The notes: generated from the letters alone by a model not told the origin. Positions 26,748-36,022 are shown, numbered from the stretch's first letter. The stretch is DNA of 64,000 nt from Pseudomonas agarici (GCF_900109755.1 NZ_FOAR01000026.1:1-64000), one strand, 5' to 3'. Program-made: numbers and translations.

Positions 26748-28397
26748 CTACTTTTCTGACAGATACAGCACAAAAGACTCGTAGGGTCGCAGCAACAATT
26801 CGCGACCGTGTGCAGGACAATCCTGATAGTTGCTGATCACCACGCGCAGCTCTTGTCCCGGACTGAAGACTCCCTCAGGCAACAGGACCTCGCAGCTATC
26901 GGCGTAAAAGTTATTGATGACCAGCAGACGCTCGCCCTGCCCTTCGCGCACATAGGCCCAGACCCGTGGATGCTCGGGAAGCAACTGACGATAAACCCCT
27001 TCGACCATCAGCCTTTCGGTACGGCGCAAGGCCACCAGACGACGATAGTGATGCAGCACTGAGTCAGGCGTTTGTCGCTGTTGCTCGACGTTGATCTGCG
27101 CTGCATTCGACGGTACACCGATCCACGGCTGCACCGAACTGAAGCCGGCGTTCGGCCCTGCGCTCCACTGCATCGGTGTACGACCGTTATCACGGGACTT
27201 CTGCATGATCGCCGCCATGCTCTGTGCGTCGGACTCGCCGGCTTCACGCTTGATGCGGTAAATGTTCAGGGTCTCGACATCGCGGTACTGGGCGATATGG
27301 TCAAAGCCAGGATCGGTCATACCCAGTTCTTCACCCTGGTAGATGTAGGGCGTGCCCTGGAGAAAGTGCAGTGCGGTGGCGAGCATCTTGGCCGAAACCG
27401 TGCGGTACTCGCCGTCATTGCCAAATCGCGAGACCACCCGTGGCTGGTCGTGATTACACCAGAACAGGGCGTTCCAGCCGCCGCCAGCCTGCATGCCGAG
27501 CTGCCAGTCGGAAAGGATGCGCTTGAGTTCGAGGAAGTCGAAATCGGCGCGCACCCATTTCTCCATGTTCGGGTAATCGACCTTCAAGTGATGGAAGTTG
27601 AAGGTCATCGACAGCTCCCGCGACTCCGCACGCGAATAACGGATGCAGTGCTCCAGGCTGGTGGAAGACATTTCACCGACATTGATCAGATCATGACCGG
27701 CAAACACTTCCCGATGCATTTCCCGCAGGTACTCATGGACATTCGGACCGTCGGTGTAGAAACGCCGTCCGTCGCTGGCGTCCTCGGGGAAATCCGCCGG
27801 TTTGGAAATCAGGTTGATCACGTCGAGGCGAAAACCTCCGACGCCCTTGTCGCGCCAAAAGCGCATCATCTTGAAAACTTCCTGGCGCACCTTGGGGTTG
27901 TCCCAGTTCAGGTCGGCCTGGGTGTGATCGAACAAATGCAGGAAATACTGGCCGGTTTGCGCCTCGTACTCCCAGGCGCTACCGCCGAACTTGGACTGCC
28001 AGTTATTCGGCTGGTCGCGCCAGATGTAGAAGTCGCGGTACGGGTTGTCCAGGCTGCTGCGGGCCTGTTGGAACCAGGCGTGCTCGATGGACGTGTGATT
28101 GACCACAATATCGAGCATCAGCTTGATGCCGCGCCGTCCGGCTTCGGCGATCAACAACTCGCAGTCGGCCATGGTACCGTAGCTCGGGTCGATGGCGTAG
28201 TAGTCGCTGATGTCGTAACCGTTGTCACGTTGCGGCGACCCCAGGAACGGAGTGATCCACAGGTAATCGACGCCCAGCCACTTCAGGTAGTCGAGCTTGT
28301 CGACCACCCCCAGCAGATCGCCGGTGGCCTGGCCTGCATGACTATGGAAGCTCTTCGGGTAGATCTGATAGATCACCGAATGTTGCCAGTCTTGCAT
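26748..28397 (-). CDS. treC: alpha,alpha-phosphotrehalase (trehalose-6-phosphate hydrolase)
   Basis: This is a 549-residue GH13 enzyme from ATG 28397 (MQDWQHSVIYQIYPKSF). An in-frame extension upstream to 29117 only reads through treP on the same strand and is not coding. Conserved regions are DIVVNHTS, GFRLDVINLIS (nucleophile Asp), NVGEMSS (acid/base Glu) and FWCNHDQPRVVSRFG. It hydrolyses trehalose 6-phosphate made by the PTS to glucose and glucose 6-phosphate in the cytoplasm. It starts 44 bases after treP stops. Confidence 0.93.
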   Translation of the reverse strand: MQDWQHSVIYQIYPKSFHSHAGQATGDLLGVVDKLDYLKWLGVDYLWITPFLGSPQRDNGYDISDYYAIDPSYGTMADCELLIAEAGRRGIKLMLDIVVNHTSIEHAWFQQARSSLDNPYRDFYIWRDQPNNWQSKFGGSAWEYEAQTGQYFLHLFDHTQADLNWDNPKVRQEVFKMMRFWRDKGVGGFRLDVINLISKPADFPEDASDGRRFYTDGPNVHEYLREMHREVFAGHDLINVGEMSSTSLEHCIRYSRAESRELSMTFNFHHLKVDYPNMEKWVRADFDFLELKRILSDWQLGMQAGGGWNALFWCNHDQPRVVSRFGNDGEYRTVSAKMLATALHFLQGTPYIYQGEELGMTDPGFDHIAQYRDVETLNIYRIKREAGESDAQSMAAIMQKSRDNGRTPMQWSAGPNAGFSSVQPWIGVPSNAAQINVEQQRQTPDSVLHHYRRLVALRRTERLMVEGVYRQLLPEHPRVWAYVREGQGERLLVINNFYADSCEVLLPEGVFSPGQELRVVISNYQDCPAHGRELLLRPYESFVLYLSEK

Positions 28398-28441
28398 GGG
28401 AATTCCCTTGTCGTCAGTGGCGTCGGTATCGGGCTTGCACC

Positions 28442-29884
28442 TCAAGCGACGCGGTAGCCGGGACGGACGATCTTCACGCTCAAGCCGCAGGTGAGGACAA
28501 AAGGCACGACAATCGCGATCAGCATGCCGACAATAAACATCGGGATGAACGACGGAATGATCGAAATGAACCCCGGCAAACCGCCAACGCCGATGGCCGA
28601 GGCCAGCACCTGGTTCAGCGAAAGCAACACGCTGGCGAGTGCCGAGCCGATCAGCGCGCAGTAGAACGGAAACTTGTAGCGCAGGTTGACGCCGAACATC
28701 GCCGGTTCCGTGATACCGAAGTAGGCGGAGATCGCCGAGGTCGAGGCCATGCCGCGGTCGCGGGCATTGCGGCTCATGTAGAACACGGCGAAGGCCGCGC
28801 TGCCCTGGGCCAGATTGGACATAACGATCATCGGCCAGATAAAAGTGCCGCCATGGCCCGAGATCAATTGCAGGTCCACCGCGAGGAACATGTGGTGCAT
28901 GCCGGTGATCACCAGCGGCGCATAGAGCAAGCCGAAGATCACACCACCGAGCGCCGGCGCCACGTCGAACAGCCAGACCATCCCTTCGGTGATCAGGATC
29001 CCCAGGTGGCGGGTCACCGGACCGATGATCGCCAGCGCCAGGACACCGGTGACGACGATGGTGGTGATCGGCACCACAAGCAGTTGAATGGCATTGGGCA
29101 CTCGCGCCCGCAGCCACTTCTCGATCACGCTCATGACATAGGCGGCCATCAGGATCGGCAGAATCTGTCCCTGGTAGCCGACTTTCTCGATACGAAACCA
29201 GCCGAAGATATCGAAGTACGGCAGGCTTTGGCCGTCCAGGCCGGCGACCGCCTTACCGTAGTTCCAGGCATTGAGCAGGTCCGGATGGACCAGCATCAGG
29301 CCCAGGACGATACCGAGGATTTCGCTGCCGCCAAAGCGCTTGGCCGCCGACCAGCCGACCAGCGCCGGGAGGAACACGAAGGCCGTGTTGGCCATCAGAT
29401 TGATCAGGCTCCACAGGCCGTCCAGCGACGGATAGGCCTCGAGCAGCGTTTTGTCGTCGATGAACATGCCCTTGGCGCCCATGAGGTTGTTCACCCCCAT
29501 CAGCAGCCCGGCAATGATCAGCGCCGGCAGGATAGGCATGAACACATCGGAAAACACCCGCACCAGCCGCTGTATGGCGTGGGTCTTGTCGGCCCCTTTC
29601 TGCTTGACGTCAGCAATGGTCGACACCGCCAGGCCCGTGAGCTCGCGCAACGCGGCGTAGACTTTTTCCACCTCACCGGGGCCGATGACGATCTGAAACA
29701 GGCCAGCGCTAAAGAATGAGCCCTTGACCAGCTCGATCGCGGACAGGGCGACCTTGTCGACCTTATTCGGGTCTTTGAGCGCCAGCCGCAGACGGGTGAC
29801 ACAATGAGCGGCCTGCTCGAGGTTTTCGGCGCCGCCGAGACTTTGCAGCAGCTCGCGAGCGATATTCGGATAGTCGTGGCTCAT
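28442..29884 (-). CDS. treP: trehalose-specific PTS permease, EIIBC
   Basis: The protein has 480 residues from ATG 29884 with GGAAGA upstream. The N-terminal EIIB domain (1-85) holds the phosphorylated cysteine in AAHCVTRLRLALKDP. The EIIC domain follows with about ten membrane segments and the ITGMHHMFLAVDLQLI and FFGITEPAMFGV-type (here YFGITEPAMFGVNLRY) substrate loops. There is no EIIA domain, which the adjacent fusion protein provides. It imports and phosphorylates trehalose to trehalose 6-phosphate. The gene heads the operon treP-treC-porin-fusion-EIIB, behind two TreR-type operators. Confidence 0.93.
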   Translation of the reverse strand: MSHDYPNIARELLQSLGGAENLEQAAHCVTRLRLALKDPNKVDKVALSAIELVKGSFFSAGLFQIVIGPGEVEKVYAALRELTGLAVSTIADVKQKGADKTHAIQRLVRVFSDVFMPILPALIIAGLLMGVNNLMGAKGMFIDDKTLLEAYPSLDGLWSLINLMANTAFVFLPALVGWSAAKRFGGSEILGIVLGLMLVHPDLLNAWNYGKAVAGLDGQSLPYFDIFGWFRIEKVGYQGQILPILMAAYVMSVIEKWLRARVPNAIQLLVVPITTIVVTGVLALAIIGPVTRHLGILITEGMVWLFDVAPALGGVIFGLLYAPLVITGMHHMFLAVDLQLISGHGGTFIWPMIVMSNLAQGSAAFAVFYMSRNARDRGMASTSAISAYFGITEPAMFGVNLRYKFPFYCALIGSALASVLLSLNQVLASAIGVGGLPGFISIIPSFIPMFIVGMLIAIVVPFVLTCGLSVKIVRPGYRVA

Positions 29885-29944
29885 ACTTTTCTTCCGCTGT
29901 TTCTTGTTATTGGAAAGGCTTGGCAGCACATAGAAACAAAAAAT

Positions 29945-29986
29945 ACTCGTCTATACGAGTTAAAGCAATAACTCGTATAGACGAGT
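29945..29986. promoter_or_regulatory. paired TreR operators between treR and treP
   Basis: ACTCGTCTATACGAGT (29945-29960) and ACTCGTATAGACGAGT (29971-29986) are each near-palindromes, and the second is the exact reverse complement of the first. Their centres are 26 bases apart, about two and a half helical turns. They lie 61 bases before treP and 125 before treR. GntR/HutC-type TreR proteins bind such TCGTATAGACGA-like sites, with release by trehalose 6-phosphate. Confidence 0.85.
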
Positions 29987-30111
29987 TGAGCGTTTATTGG
30001 CAAACGACCCGACAAATGGACAAAGCTTCGGCCTGCCCTTAAGGTTTCATGCCTTGGGGCACCGCGCCCGCTACGCTATCAGCCGGCGACGTCCAATCCA
30101 GAGCGAACACC

Positions 30112-30816
30112 ATGAGCAAATACAACCAGATCTACAACGATCTGCTTGCCAGCATCACCACGGAGCAATTGGAAAAAGGCGATCGGCTGCCCTCGGAAAC
30201 CGAACTGATGAACCGCTATCAAGCCAGTCGCGGCACGGTGCGCAAGTCTATCGAGCAACTGCAGGAGCGCGGGTTCGCGCAAAAAATCCATGGCAAGGGC
30301 ACCTTCGTGCTGTCACGCAGCCCCATCGAGTTCCAACTCGGCGGCATCGTCAGCTTCCAGGAAGCCCATGTGAGCATGGGCAGCCATATCGGCACCGAAG
30401 TCGTGGAGTTCAGCGAAATCCCGCTGACGGGCGCCCTGCGGGAACGCTTTCAGGCCGAACCCGACAGTCCGCTGATCCGCATCAAGCGGGTGCGGCGCAT
30501 TGATGGCAAACGGATCATTCTCGATATCAACCATTTCCTCGCCGAGCTGATTCCCGGCCTGACGCGGGACATTGCCGAGCACTCGATCTATGCCTATATC
30601 GAGCAGACCCTGCGACTGAGCATCAGTTTCGCCGAGCGCACCATCGAAGCGGAGCGTTGTGGCAAGGACGATCAGCAACACCTGGACCTGGATGGAGCCA
30701 GCCATGTGATCGTAGTGAAGAACCAGACCTTCCTGCAGGATGGCCGGCAATTCGAGTACACCGAGTCGCGGCATACCCTGGACAAGTTCTACTTTTCGGA
30801 CGTGGCCAGGCGCTAG
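30112..30816 (+). CDS. treR: trehalose operon repressor, GntR/HutC family
   Basis: The protein has 234 residues from ATG 30112 (MSKYNQIYNDLLASI). An N-terminal GntR winged helix is visible (LEKGDRLPSETELMNRYQAS, RGTVRKSIEQLQERGF, HGKGTFVL), followed by a UTRA effector domain of the HutC subfamily. Its divergent position from treP, with two shared operators between them, marks it as the local regulator of trehalose uptake. It likely also represses itself. A 135-bp repeat element begins two bases after its stop codon. Confidence 0.9.
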   Translation: MSKYNQIYNDLLASITTEQLEKGDRLPSETELMNRYQASRGTVRKSIEQLQERGFAQKIHGKGTFVLSRSPIEFQLGGIVSFQEAHVSMGSHIGTEVVEFSEIPLTGALRERFQAEPDSPLIRIKRVRRIDGKRIILDINHFLAELIPGLTRDIAEHSIYAYIEQTLRLSISFAERTIEAERCGKDDQQHLDLDGASHVIVVKNQTFLQDGRQFEYTESRHTLDKFYFSDVARR

Positions 30817-30818
30817 AA

Positions 30819-30953
30819 TCTGTAGGAAATGTTTTCGAGCGAAGGCCAGGCCAGGCGAAAGCAGGCGAGCCAGCGCCGTCGACGGATGCTCAATGAGCAT
30901 GACGAGCCGACCTTCAACCCCGCATGGGCGAACGCAGATGCATTTCGTACAGA
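30819..30953. repeat. 135-bp dispersed element with 13-bp inverted ends (copy B)
   Basis: TCTGTAGGAAATG (30819-30831) is inverted as CATTTCGTACAGA (30941-30953), with one mismatch. Its right half, read on the minus strand, matches the left half of the 13892-13978 element (GTACGAAATG, then TCGCCCA and GTTGAA in register). The middle contains an internal ATGCTCAATGAGCAT palindrome near 30888. It fills the whole gap between treR and the helicase gene, so it may also act as their shared terminator. Confidence 0.75.
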
Positions 30954-30955
30954 GC

Positions 30956-33679
30956 CTAAGGCATAAGCGGCGATGCCGAGGTATTGTTGGCGCTTGCCCA
31001 CTGGGCCAGAAATTTCGCGATCCGGTCCTCAATGTGGCTCTCGACGGTTCGCAATCGGAGCAACGGTATACCGCTCTTCATCAGGATGCTGTTTTTCAAC
31101 TGATCCCGCGCAGCCTGCAGCGTCGTGTCGTGATACCCACCATCGACTTCAATGACACCCAAAGGTGTTTTTCCTACCCGGAAATAGAGTACGAAATCGC
31201 AACTGGCGCGGTTTCTCATGAAGTTTCGCTCGGGCGGCGTCAATGCCTCGTTGTCCGCTGAAACCAACTGATTCAAGCGGATCTGGGCATGGAACGTCAT
31301 CGCCTGATTGCCTTCGCGAGATAACGCCTCACGCAGCAGCTGTGCGACGATCTGCTCGGACTTGAATCGCGAGTCGCTCGGTCGCAATCGGGCATTGAGC
31401 CTTTCCAGGGATTGATCGTATGCCTTGTAGAGCAGATCAAAAGCGCAAATGAGCAGTGAACGATGAATCTGTTGCTCGCCAGCGTAATACTCCATGTAAC
31501 GCACCAGGGCAGCGATATGACCGTTGTTCTCGGTAAAGACGTCGTCGCCGGTCACTAGCGTAAAGCGAGTCTTGGCTCTCGATACCGCCACATTGACCAG
31601 ATGTGGATTATCCACAAAACCGAGGTTTCGCTGACTGTATTGTTTTTTATCCAGCACGGTGGAAAAAACAATTTCGTCGCACTCGCGCCCTTGGAATTTG
31701 TGCACGGTATTCTTGACGAAATGCTCTGGCAAATGCGTCTGCGAAAGAGCAACCTGCGCTCTGTACGGAGCAATGAATCCTCTGCTGTTGGCATTGTCCC
31801 AATCACTCTCGCCATCCCACTTCAGCATTTCGAGCACTGAATCCAACTCTCTAAGGTTGGCATTCTTTCGTGTGTGATTGCCCTGGGCGGTGACGAGCAG
31901 CTGCAATGGCTTTTCACCTGAATCGTATGTCATCGGGATAAGCTGGTTGTCGTAAAACTGCTGATTGCAGAACTGGATGATCCTGGGATGGCAACGATAA
32001 TGCTCCTTGAGCAGCGTCATCGGAACCGAGTCATTGAAAACACTGACGCAGGAATCGAGCAGGCTGTATTTCTCGCAATCATAGGCGTCGGCGGCAGCGG
32101 CGATACCCAGTTTCGCCGGGATATGCGGCAATTGTTTGCGATCGCCAACGACAATAAGGTTTCTGGCGCAACCCAATGCCAGTATTCCCGGCACGATGTC
32201 CTGCTGCGAAGCCTCGTCGATGATGACATAGTCGAGAAGTGCACCACGGCCGATCGAGTTGATAATGGAATGCGTGCTGCTACCCAAGATCGGGTAGCGT
32301 TTCAGAAATTTATCAAAGTTATTCCGATAGCTGTCCGAATCGAATTCCTGGTGGACGCCGGCATGCTGATAAAGATGGTGTTTCAGATGGGCCATCGAAG
32401 CGCTGGTCAGCTCCTCCAACAATGTCTTGAAGTTACCTCGCTCCAATACTTCCCGACAGCTTGCCCATGCAGACTTTTTATCCTGTAGCGACCTCTCATA
32501 AAAATGTAGCTGCAAGGAATAGATCAGGGATTGACGCTTGCCCCAATCATCGAAAGGCTTCATGCGTAGGATTCTGAAATTCAACAGCAACTCGATCCTG
32601 TCCCTTAGCCTGATACGGTTGTGCGCAAGGTGGGTCATATAAGCCATCAGATCCACGCTGCTTTTTGCAGACAACTTGTACTTGCCCAAGGGAACAGGGG
32701 CTGTCGCCATGTTCTCGCGCTGCCATTGCAACAGATATTGTTGCTCTATCGTCAACTCATCGATCTCGCCCTGCAACCGCGCCAACTCGTTCTGGGCATG
32801 AAGAAACTGCTTCAAGCGCTGGAGAACGGCTTGAATGTGCTGCATATCGGGGGCGGATCCGCTGGCTGCCGAGGGTATGGCCGCCAGGTCGTTGAAAAAG
32901 CTTTTGCGATTCTCCGTACTACCCAGCTTGGCAAGCAGATAATCCAGCCCGACTTTGCCTAGCTTTTCATAGACGTTCTCCACCGCCGCATTGTTATTCG
33001 ACAGAATCGCGACGGTTTTTCCGCGTAATACAATATTGGCGATGATGTTTAATATTGTCTGGGTTTTCCCGGTGCCTGGAGGACCTTCGATCAAGCTGAT
33101 CTGAGAGCTGAAGGCCCGTTCTACTGCGTCGAGTTGGCTTTCGTTGACGCCGAAAGGGTAGATAAAACCGCCCTCAGACTGCCGCGATTGACTTTGCCCC
33201 GTGCAATAGGCGTGCAATGCCGTATCGCCATGGGAGAGCACCTTATCCAATTGGCGCAATACATTCTCGGCGATGGCTTTGTCCTGCGGCGTTGCCCGTT
33301 CTATCCGCGCATTTGCCACAGAAACGAAATAGCGAAAGACTGCTTCGTCCTTGAGCGTGGTCTGCGCAACGAACACAACATCATCCAGCTTGTTGACGTA
33401 GCTCTTCTGCCCTCCCGGGTATTTAACGACGGCATACTTCTCCCCATAGATATGCGCACTGTCCACGGGATTGAACTCCGCCTGCTTTTTCTGCATGAGA
33501 AGCTTTCCCTGTAGCACCTGGGTGGGGACGACTCGGCAAGCGCTCAATGGGCGACTGGACTCCCCGCCCGAGCGAAAATAACAAGTCAGTATCGGCTCTG
33601 TACCTTGAGTATTCGGCCGTATCCTCCAGTCACGGAGCTTTCCGGTTTGATCTTCACCATCCATGTAGATAGAAATCAT
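30956..33679 (-). CDS. SF1 helicase (AAA_11/AAA_12 type) fused to a C-terminal nuclease-like domain
   Basis: This is a 907-residue protein. Residues about 1-180 form an unassigned N-terminal domain. A Upf1-like SF1 helicase follows, with Walker A GPPGTGKTQTILNIIAN, motif II VIIDEASQQD, motif III GDRKQLPHI, motif IV EHYRCHPRIIQFCNQQFY and motif VI NVAVSRAKTRF. A long helical insert separates Walker A from motif II. The tail (about 790-890) contains CDFVLYF then GVIEVDGGYHD and LLRLRT. This D...E-x-D pattern is typical of PD-(D/E)xK-like DUF2726 nucleases. Such helicase-nuclease fusions are often found in defence islands. The gene is unaccompanied by other recognisable defence genes and borders decayed DNA. 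DNA or RNA substrate is unknown. Confidence 0.75.
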   Translation of the reverse strand: MISIYMDGEDQTGKLRDWRIRPNTQGTEPILTCYFRSGGESSRPLSACRVVPTQVLQGKLLMQKKQAEFNPVDSAHIYGEKYAVVKYPGGQKSYVNKLDDVVFVAQTTLKDEAVFRYFVSVANARIERATPQDKAIAENVLRQLDKVLSHGDTALHAYCTGQSQSRQSEGGFIYPFGVNESQLDAVERAFSSQISLIEGPPGTGKTQTILNIIANIVLRGKTVAILSNNNAAVENVYEKLGKVGLDYLLAKLGSTENRKSFFNDLAAIPSAASGSAPDMQHIQAVLQRLKQFLHAQNELARLQGEIDELTIEQQYLLQWQRENMATAPVPLGKYKLSAKSSVDLMAYMTHLAHNRIRLRDRIELLLNFRILRMKPFDDWGKRQSLIYSLQLHFYERSLQDKKSAWASCREVLERGNFKTLLEELTSASMAHLKHHLYQHAGVHQEFDSDSYRNNFDKFLKRYPILGSSTHSIINSIGRGALLDYVIIDEASQQDIVPGILALGCARNLIVVGDRKQLPHIPAKLGIAAAADAYDCEKYSLLDSCVSVFNDSVPMTLLKEHYRCHPRIIQFCNQQFYDNQLIPMTYDSGEKPLQLLVTAQGNHTRKNANLRELDSVLEMLKWDGESDWDNANSRGFIAPYRAQVALSQTHLPEHFVKNTVHKFQGRECDEIVFSTVLDKKQYSQRNLGFVDNPHLVNVAVSRAKTRFTLVTGDDVFTENNGHIAALVRYMEYYAGEQQIHRSLLICAFDLLYKAYDQSLERLNARLRPSDSRFKSEQIVAQLLREALSREGNQAMTFHAQIRLNQLVSADNEALTPPERNFMRNRASCDFVLYFRVGKTPLGVIEVDGGYHDTTLQAARDQLKNSILMKSGIPLLRLRTVESHIEDRIAKFLAQWASANNTSASPLMP

Positions 33680-34568
33680 ATGATTTTATGCAAAAATTGC
33701 TCGGAGGAAGGAAACGTCACAATGGTTTCAGAATATCCCTGGATAGCCTCATTACGCCATTATTCATCCACTCCTGACCTGCGGTGACTCGTCATGGCCG
33801 TCGTCGCCATAGGGGCTGGCTGAGTGTTCTTATGCTCCCGCAACAGCCGCAAACCATCCTAGGTAAAAACGGGTTTCGCCCAGCCAATAGCCGATGCGGT
33901 CACGCTCGGTCTTGCCGATACGCCGGTCCAGCGGACGCTAGGTCATGTTCACGAGCGTTTCCCGTTCGCCTGACGGGAGGTGATGAGCAAACACTGCTAG
34001 AGATGCGAGGGCCGAGCTGAGAAAAAACGGACATCCGAAGAAGGTTAAGTTAAGTGCCGTCCAAATCTGTCCGATTTTTTGACGCCCCGGTCGACCGGGC
34101 GACGTCAGCAAATCCCCCGAAATACAACATCAATCCGCGACCATAGACAGTATATGCGGGCCACAAAGGTCTGAAATTACAGCAACTTAATGAATCCATA
34201 CCTATCGATCTCCACGCTTATAAAGTAGGGTATTTTATCCATTCAATCATTGTCTACACGCTATCCCACAGAGCCATGAGAAACATCATGTCACCATGTA
34301 CGGAGAAACTTAATTGTCACATCTACATAGCACTATAGACATATGCCTGCTAGCCTGGAATTTCTGAAAGAAAGCACCTCAACCAGCTTTCCACATGATG
34401 TCGGAATGATACTTTTCGATCCGATCATAACGTCGGATCAGATGTGAGCTGTTCAAGCGCCAGTATCGTCAGAGGCGAGTTATCACGATTAATTTAATTT
34501 TGCGTGAGGACTCAGAAATATTCCATCGCCTATACTCGGGCCCAACGAATAACGAATGGAAGCCAGAT
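33680..34568. other. 889-bp region without an intact gene
   Basis: This is AT-richer than its neighbours. It contains one decayed minus-strand frame (33830-34021), a near-palindrome GCCCCGGTCGACCGGGCG around 34084, and otherwise nothing recognised. It probably marks the junction where accessory DNA was gained or lost. Confidence 0.4.
33830..34021 (-). pseudogene. fragment of an unrecognised protein with an internal stop
   Basis: Read on the minus strand, the frame gives HHLPSGERETLVNMT, then TAG, then RPLDRRIGKTERDRIGYW and LGETRFYLGWFAAVAGA before a TAA. The two halves together look like one continuous protein tail whose codon before Arg was mutated to amber (for example Trp TGG). The family was not recognised. 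Codon use and residue composition are protein-like, but the length is short, so confidence is low. Confidence 0.3.
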
Positions 34569-35186
34569 ATGTCGCAGTCATCTGCTTCACCCAGAGCCAA
34601 CCATCCACGCTGGCTAAGGCTTACTCATTGGCTCAACGCGTTGGCGGTGCTGGTGATGGTCACCAGCGGTTGGCGTATTTACAACGCCTCGCCGATCTAC
34701 GAATTCAGTTTTCCCAAGTCGATTACCCTCGGCGGTTGGCTCGGCGGCGCGTTGCAATGGCATTTCGCGGCAATGTGGTTTCTGGCGATCAACGGCCTGA
34801 TTTACTTGATCTTCAATCTCTTCAGTGGGCGCCTGAAGCGGCGTTTCTTCCCGGTGTCACCCAAAGGAGTACTGCATGATTTGTGGGCGGCCGCGCGCGG
34901 AAAGCTCGGGCACGCCGACCTCAATCAATACAATCAAGTGCAACGACTGGCTTACCTGTTCGTGATGGTCGACATCGCATTGCTAGTGCTGTCCGGGCTG
35001 GTGTTGTGGAAGTCGGTGCAGTTTCCATTACTGCGTGAACTGCTGTGGGGTTACGAAGGGGCGCGCCGCGTGCATTTCTTCACCATGGCACTGTTGGTGG
35101 CCTTCGTGATGGTGCACTTGGTGATGGTCGCGCTGGTTCCGAAAACACTGTTGGCCATGATCGTCACCCGCAAGGAGCAGGTATGA
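34569..35186 (+). CDS. cytochrome b561-type membrane subunit for a molybdoenzyme
   Basis: The protein has 205 residues from ATG 34569 with GGAAG upstream. An earlier in-frame start at 34500 is less likely. It has four membrane segments with haem-ligand-type histidines: RLTHWLNALAVLVMVTSGW (helix 1), WHFAAMWFLAINGLIY (helix 2), and RRVHFFTMALLVAFVMVHLV (last helix). It is the probable electron partner of the molybdopterin protein encoded next, whose start overlaps its stop codon by four bases (ATGA). The pair resembles the periplasmic sulfite-oxidase-like systems with a membrane cytochrome. Confidence 0.82.
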   Translation: MSQSSASPRANHPRWLRLTHWLNALAVLVMVTSGWRIYNASPIYEFSFPKSITLGGWLGGALQWHFAAMWFLAINGLIYLIFNLFSGRLKRRFFPVSPKGVLHDLWAAARGKLGHADLNQYNQVQRLAYLFVMVDIALLVLSGLVLWKSVQFPLLRELLWGYEGARRVHFFTMALLVAFVMVHLVMVALVPKTLLAMIVTRKEQV

Positions 35187-35968
35187 AAAAACGTATCCAG
35201 ATACCTGGGCTGGACGAGACTTCGATCCTGATCGACGCCCGCAAGATCCTTGCCCCGCAAATCGAAGACCGCTCGCGCCGCTCGTTTCTGCTGCGTGGCC
35301 TGACCCTTGGAAGTGTGGCGATGTTGTCCGGTTGCAACATCACCGACAACGAAAGCGTCGACACCGCGTTGTCGTCCATGTCGCGTTTTAATGACCGGGT
35401 GCAAGGCTGGCTGTTCAACCCAAACGCGATGGCCCCGACTTATCCCGAATCGATGATCACCCGACCCTTTCCCTTCAATGCCTTTTACGGCATCGATGAA
35501 GCGCCGACGGTGGAAGAGGAAAGCTATCGCCTGGAAGTCACCGGCCTGGTCGCCGACAAGCGCAACTGGCGCCTTGAAGAGTTACGCGCCATGGCCCAGA
35601 CCGAGCAGATCACCCGGCACATTTGCGTCGAAGGCTGGAGTGCGATCGGGCGTTGGGGGGGCGTGCGCTTCAGCGACTTTCTGAAACGGGTTGGAGCCGA
35701 CACCGACGCCAAATATGTCGGGTTCAAATGCGCCGACGATTACTACACCAGCATCGACATGGCCACCGCGTTGCACGCGCAGACGTTGCTGACGCTGACC
35801 TATGACGGCGCGGTGCTGCCGCGCGAATACGGCTTCCCGATGAAGCTGCGCATGCCCACCAAACTCGGCTACAAGAATCCCAAACACATTCAGGCGATTT
35901 TCGTCAGCAACACCTACAGCGGTGGCTACTGGGAAGACCAGGGCTACAACTGGTTCGGTGGTAGTTGA
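35183..35968 (+). CDS. periplasmic molybdopterin-dependent oxidoreductase (sulfite oxidase fold)
   Basis: The protein has 261 residues from ATG 35183. The Tat-type signal RRSFLLRGLTLGSVAMLSGC combines twin arginines with a lipobox ending in Cys, so the enzyme may be exported folded and lipid-anchored. The Mo-cofactor domain shows ITRHICVEGWSAIGRWGGVR, with the molybdenum-ligating Cys, and PREYGFPMKLRMPTKLGYK. Substrate is unknown; related YedY-type proteins reduce oxidised methionine. It is translationally coupled to the cytochrome gene and followed by the MXKDX repeat gene, a combination common in proteobacteria. Confidence 0.85.
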   Translation: MKKRIQIPGLDETSILIDARKILAPQIEDRSRRSFLLRGLTLGSVAMLSGCNITDNESVDTALSSMSRFNDRVQGWLFNPNAMAPTYPESMITRPFPFNAFYGIDEAPTVEEESYRLEVTGLVADKRNWRLEELRAMAQTEQITRHICVEGWSAIGRWGGVRFSDFLKRVGADTDAKYVGFKCADDYYTSIDMATALHAQTLLTLTYDGAVLPREYGFPMKLRMPTKLGYKNPKHIQAIFVSNTYSGGYWEDQGYNWFGGS

Positions 35969-36022
35969 TCAGTGCCTAATCCTTTCACCCGTCCATAAAC
36001 CCATGTTCCAAGGAGTATCATC

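Noticed and set aside
27072..28457. 461-residue plus-strand frame opposite treC
   Set aside because: Antisense to an intact GH13 enzyme with all catalytic motifs.
28398..29117. Extended N-terminus of treC reaching into treP
   Set aside because: The extension reads treP DNA in a wrong frame; the true start at 28397 has the family's normal N-terminus.
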